Shown here: positions 62,106-64,000 of the stretch, piece by piece
Layout: the number at the start of each line of letters is the position of its first letter
How positions within the stretch are numbered: position 1 is the first letter of the stretch
Assembly (NCBI GenBank): GCA_963691885.1
Contig: OY829843.1
Coordinates: forward strand, 868,001-932,000
Source: G963691885 sp963691885
GTDB taxonomy: Bacteria > Pseudomonadota > Alphaproteobacteria > UBA8366 > Aestuariispiraceae
Direction of reading: 5' to 3'
DNA: 64,000 nucleotides
Made by a program: the position numbers and the translations under genes
The notes under the pieces: model-generated
The model's database searches: none
Told to the model about the DNA's origin: nothing
What the model saw: only the letters and a program-made list of their open reading frames with translations

Positions 62106-64000
62106 CTATCGGTTGCGACGCACGCCCGCCACATGCCCCATGACGGCATTGGCCGCCTCGAGCACGTTTGAGCCTGGACCGAAGATTTCAGCCGCACCGG
62201 CCTCTTTCAGGAAATCATAATCCTGTTCCGGTATAACGCCGCCACATATGACAATAATGTCCTGGGCATCACGCTCTTTCAGCAGCGAGATGAGCGCCGG
62301 TACAAGCGTTTTATGGCCGGCAGCCAGTGACGAGACACCGATCACATCCACGCCAAGCTTCACCGCCTTGTCCGCCACCTCTTCCGGCGTTTCGAACATG
62401 TCGGAAAGATCGACCGTGAACCCCATATCGGCAAAGGCGGAAGCGATGACCTTCGCGCCCCTGTCGTGACCGTCCTGGCCCATCTTGGCGACCAGCAGAT
62501 GCGGGTTCCGCTTTCGATCCACGGCATAATCGCCGATCTTTTTCTGGATCGCTTCATATTCGGCGTCCCCCTGATAGGCGTCGCCATAGACACCGGAAAT
62601 AACGCGGGTCGTGGCCTTATGCCGACTGAACGCCTTTTCCATCGCGTCTGAGACTTCGCCAAGCGTCGCCCTTGCCCGCACAGCCTCAACAGCGGCGGCC
62701 AGAACATTCCCCTCACCCGAAGCGACAACTTGTGTCAGCGAGTCGAGGGCTCCCATGCAGGCCTCCGTATCACGGGACGCACGAACCCTTTTCAGGCGCT
62801 TGATCTGGGACTCACGGACCTTGGCATTGTCGATCTGCAGGATATCGACGGGGGGTTCGTCTTCCAACTGAAAGCGGTTCACACCGACGATCACATCCTC
62901 ACCCCGGTCGACACGGGCCTGACGGCGGGCAGCGGCCTCTTCAATCCGCATCTTTGGCAGGCCCTGATCGACAGCCTTTGTCATGCCGCCCAGCGCCTCG
63001 ACCTCTTCGATCATTTCCCAGGCTTTATCGACAAGCTCTTGCGTCAAAGCCTCGACGTAGTAGGACCCGCCAAGGGGGTCGACAACATTGGTGATGCCGG
63101 TCTCATGCTGCAGGATAAGCTGCGTGTTCCGGGCAATCCGGGCTGAGGTTTCAGACGGCAGGGCCAGCGCTTCATCAAAGGAATTGGTATGGAGGGACTG
63201 GGTGCCCCCCAGGGCCGCCGCCATGGCTTCAAACGCGGTGCGGACCACATTGTTATAAGGGTCCTGCTCTGTCAGCGAGACGCCGGATGTCTGGCAATGG
63301 GTGCGCAGCATTTTGGACCGCTCGGATTTTGCCCCGAAGTCTGTCATGATCTTGGCCCAGATCTGACGCGCCGCGCGCAGTTTGGCGGCTTCCATAAAGA
63401 CATTCATGCCAATGCAGAAGAAAAAAGAGAGCCGCCCGGCAAAGGCATCCACATCCAGCCCTTTGGACTGGGCAGCGCGCACATATTCCATCCCGTCCGC
63501 CAGCGTATAGGCCAGTTCCTGGGCGAGCGTCGCCCCCGCTTCCTGCATGTGATAGCCGGAGATTGAGATGGAGTTGAACTTCGGCATGTTTTCAGCCGTG
63601 TACTCAATAATATCAGCGACAATCCGCATCGAGGGTTCGGGTGGATAGATATAGGTGTTCCGCACCATGAACTCTTTCAGGATATCGTTCTGGATCGTGC
63701 CTGAGAGCTTGGCCGTATCCACGCCCTGCTCCTGACCAGCCACAATGAACATCGCCAGAACCGGAATAACGGCACCGTTCATGGTCATGGAGACGGACAT
63801 CTGATCCAGCGGAATACCGTCGAAGAGGATCTTCATATCCTCAACCGTATCGATGGCAACACCTGCCGCGCCCACATCCCCGACGACGCGAGGATGATCG
63901 GAATCATAGCCGCGGTGGGTCGCCAGATCGAAGGCAACGGACAGGCCCTTTTGCCCGCCCTTCAGGTTTTTGCGATAGAAAGCGTTAGATTCTTCGGCCG
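62106..64000 (-). CDS. scpA: Methylmalonyl-CoA mutase, large/alpha subunit (N-terminus outside the window)
   Basis: About 630 C-terminal residues of the adenosylcobalamin-dependent enzyme interconverting methylmalonyl-CoA and succinyl-CoA in propionyl-CoA metabolism. The frame continues to the window edge with NAFYRKNLKGGQKGLSVAFD, the family's barrel start. It includes DMKILFDGIPLDQMSVSMTMNGAV and NNVVRTAFEAMAAALGGTQSLHTNS (parts), and the cobalamin domain GQDGHDRGAKVIASAFADMG with the DxHxxG His ligand. The GTG at 63873-63875 is internal. It is not the start, because homology continues upstream. Confidence 0.96.
   Translation of the reverse strand, partial: AEESNAFYRKNLKGGQKGLSVAFDLATHRGYDSDHPRVVGDVGAAGVAIDTVEDMKILFDGIPLDQMSVSMTMNGAVIPVLAMFIVAGQEQGVDTAKLSGTIQNDILKEFMVRNTYIYPPEPSMRIVADIIEYTAENMPKFNSISISGYHMQEAGATLAQELAYTLADGMEYVRAAQSKGLDVDAFAGRLSFFFCIGMNVFMEAAKLRAARQIWAKIMTDFGAKSERSKMLRTHCQTSGVSLTEQDPYNNVVRTAFEAMAAALGGTQSLHTNSFDEALALPSETSARIARNTQLILQHETGITNVVDPLGGSYYVEALTQELVDKAWEMIEEVEALGGMTKAVDQGLPKMRIEEAAARRQARVDRGEDVIVGVNRFQLEDEPPVDILQIDNAKVRESQIKRLKRVRASRDTEACMGALDSLTQVVASGEGNVLAAAVEAVRARATLGEVSDAMEKAFSRHKATTRVISGVYGDAYQGDAEYEAIQKKIGDYAVDRKRNPHLLVAKMGQDGHDRGAKVIASAFADMGFTVDLSDMFETPEEVADKAVKLGVDVIGVSSLAAGHKTLVPALISLLKERDAQDIIVICGGVIPEQDYDFLKEAGAAEIFGPGSNVLEAANAVMGHVAGVRRNR

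Noticed and set aside
63873..63875. GTG as start of the methylmalonyl-CoA mutase
   Set aside because: The reading frame and homology continue upstream to the window edge.
1..64000. CRISPR arrays, prophage, insertion sequences, toxin-antitoxin or secretion islands
   Set aside because: None seen: no regular repeats, no transposase or integrase-like proteins, and gene content is housekeeping throughout.

Overview
The window looks like chromosomal DNA of an alphaproteobacterium, probably a marine or aquatic, Rhodospirillales-like lineage. The evidence is moderately high GC with dense, often ATGA-overlapping operons, a usg-family gene, an alphaproteobacterial-type ctaA, the hflK-hflC-DUF2065-degP cluster, a mreBCD-mrdA-rodA cell-shape cluster, an ilvB-ilvH-ilvC cluster and a PHB (polyhydroxybutyrate) locus with phaR, phaC and phaA. 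TTG and GTG starts are frequent. I see no phage, insertion sequence, CRISPR array, rRNA or tRNA. Genus assignment is not possible from the sequence alone.

Layout. 1-0.8 kb: the 5' end of a NUDIX (CoA pyrophosphatase-like) gene and a DUF1285 gene on the minus strand. 1.0-7.8 kb: a tightly coupled MoxR / DUF58 / BatA-DUF4159 / large membrane protein operon. 7.9-17 kb: PLP aminotransferase, HAD hydrolase, degenerate EAL membrane protein, pyrD, lepA, an HI0933-type flavoprotein and an amidinotransferase. 17.1-22.8 kb: rod-shape operon (mreB, mreC, mreD, mrdA, rodA, minus strand). 23.3-27 kb: branched-chain amino acid synthesis (ilvB, ilvH, ilvC), then miaA, a YtoQ-family gene, serB, an enol-lactonase-like hydrolase and a TauE/SafE permease. 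31-36.9 kb: membrane proteolysis and envelope quality control (degP, DUF2065, hflC, hflK), then mrp. 36.9-40.7 kb: a double CAP-domain protein, an HpcH/HpaI aldolase, a frameshifted glutathione-dependent formaldehyde dehydrogenase gene and its partner fghA. 40.8-48.6 kb: a degenerate GGDEF protein, pepN, a mercuric-reductase-like flavoprotein, a beta-hydroxyacid dehydrogenase, a cytochrome c, an unknown gene and usg. 48.8-52.9 kb: korA-korB (2-oxoacid:ferredoxin oxidoreductase) and ctaA (heme A synthase). 52.9-56.8 kb: a soluble methyl-accepting protein and a PAS-GGDEF-EAL protein. 56.8-61.0 kb: the PHB locus. 61.1-64 kb: two small lipoproteins and the 3' part of a methylmalonyl-CoA mutase gene.

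Most notable is the PHB locus. It holds phaR and a divergently transcribed small coiled-coil gene whose 3' end overlaps a phaC-like synthase gene by 164 bp in another frame. phaA follows with its own promoter and terminator. Just downstream lies a non-coding element: a strong UUCG-capped hairpin, an unpaired UUUCCUCCCU motif and a classical terminator. This matches what I recall of the alpha-r8/MmgR family of sRNAs, known from rhizobia to influence PHB granules. TGC/GCA-rich boxes in both intergenic regions are candidate PhaR sites, suggesting one storage-polymer circuit of repressor, synthase, thiolase and sRNA. Methylmalonyl-CoA mutase nearby fits propionyl-CoA/acyl-CoA carbon flow.

A second theme is c-di-GMP signalling with decayed active sites. 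Three proteins carry GGDEF or EAL domains, and only one EAL domain keeps its catalytic residues.
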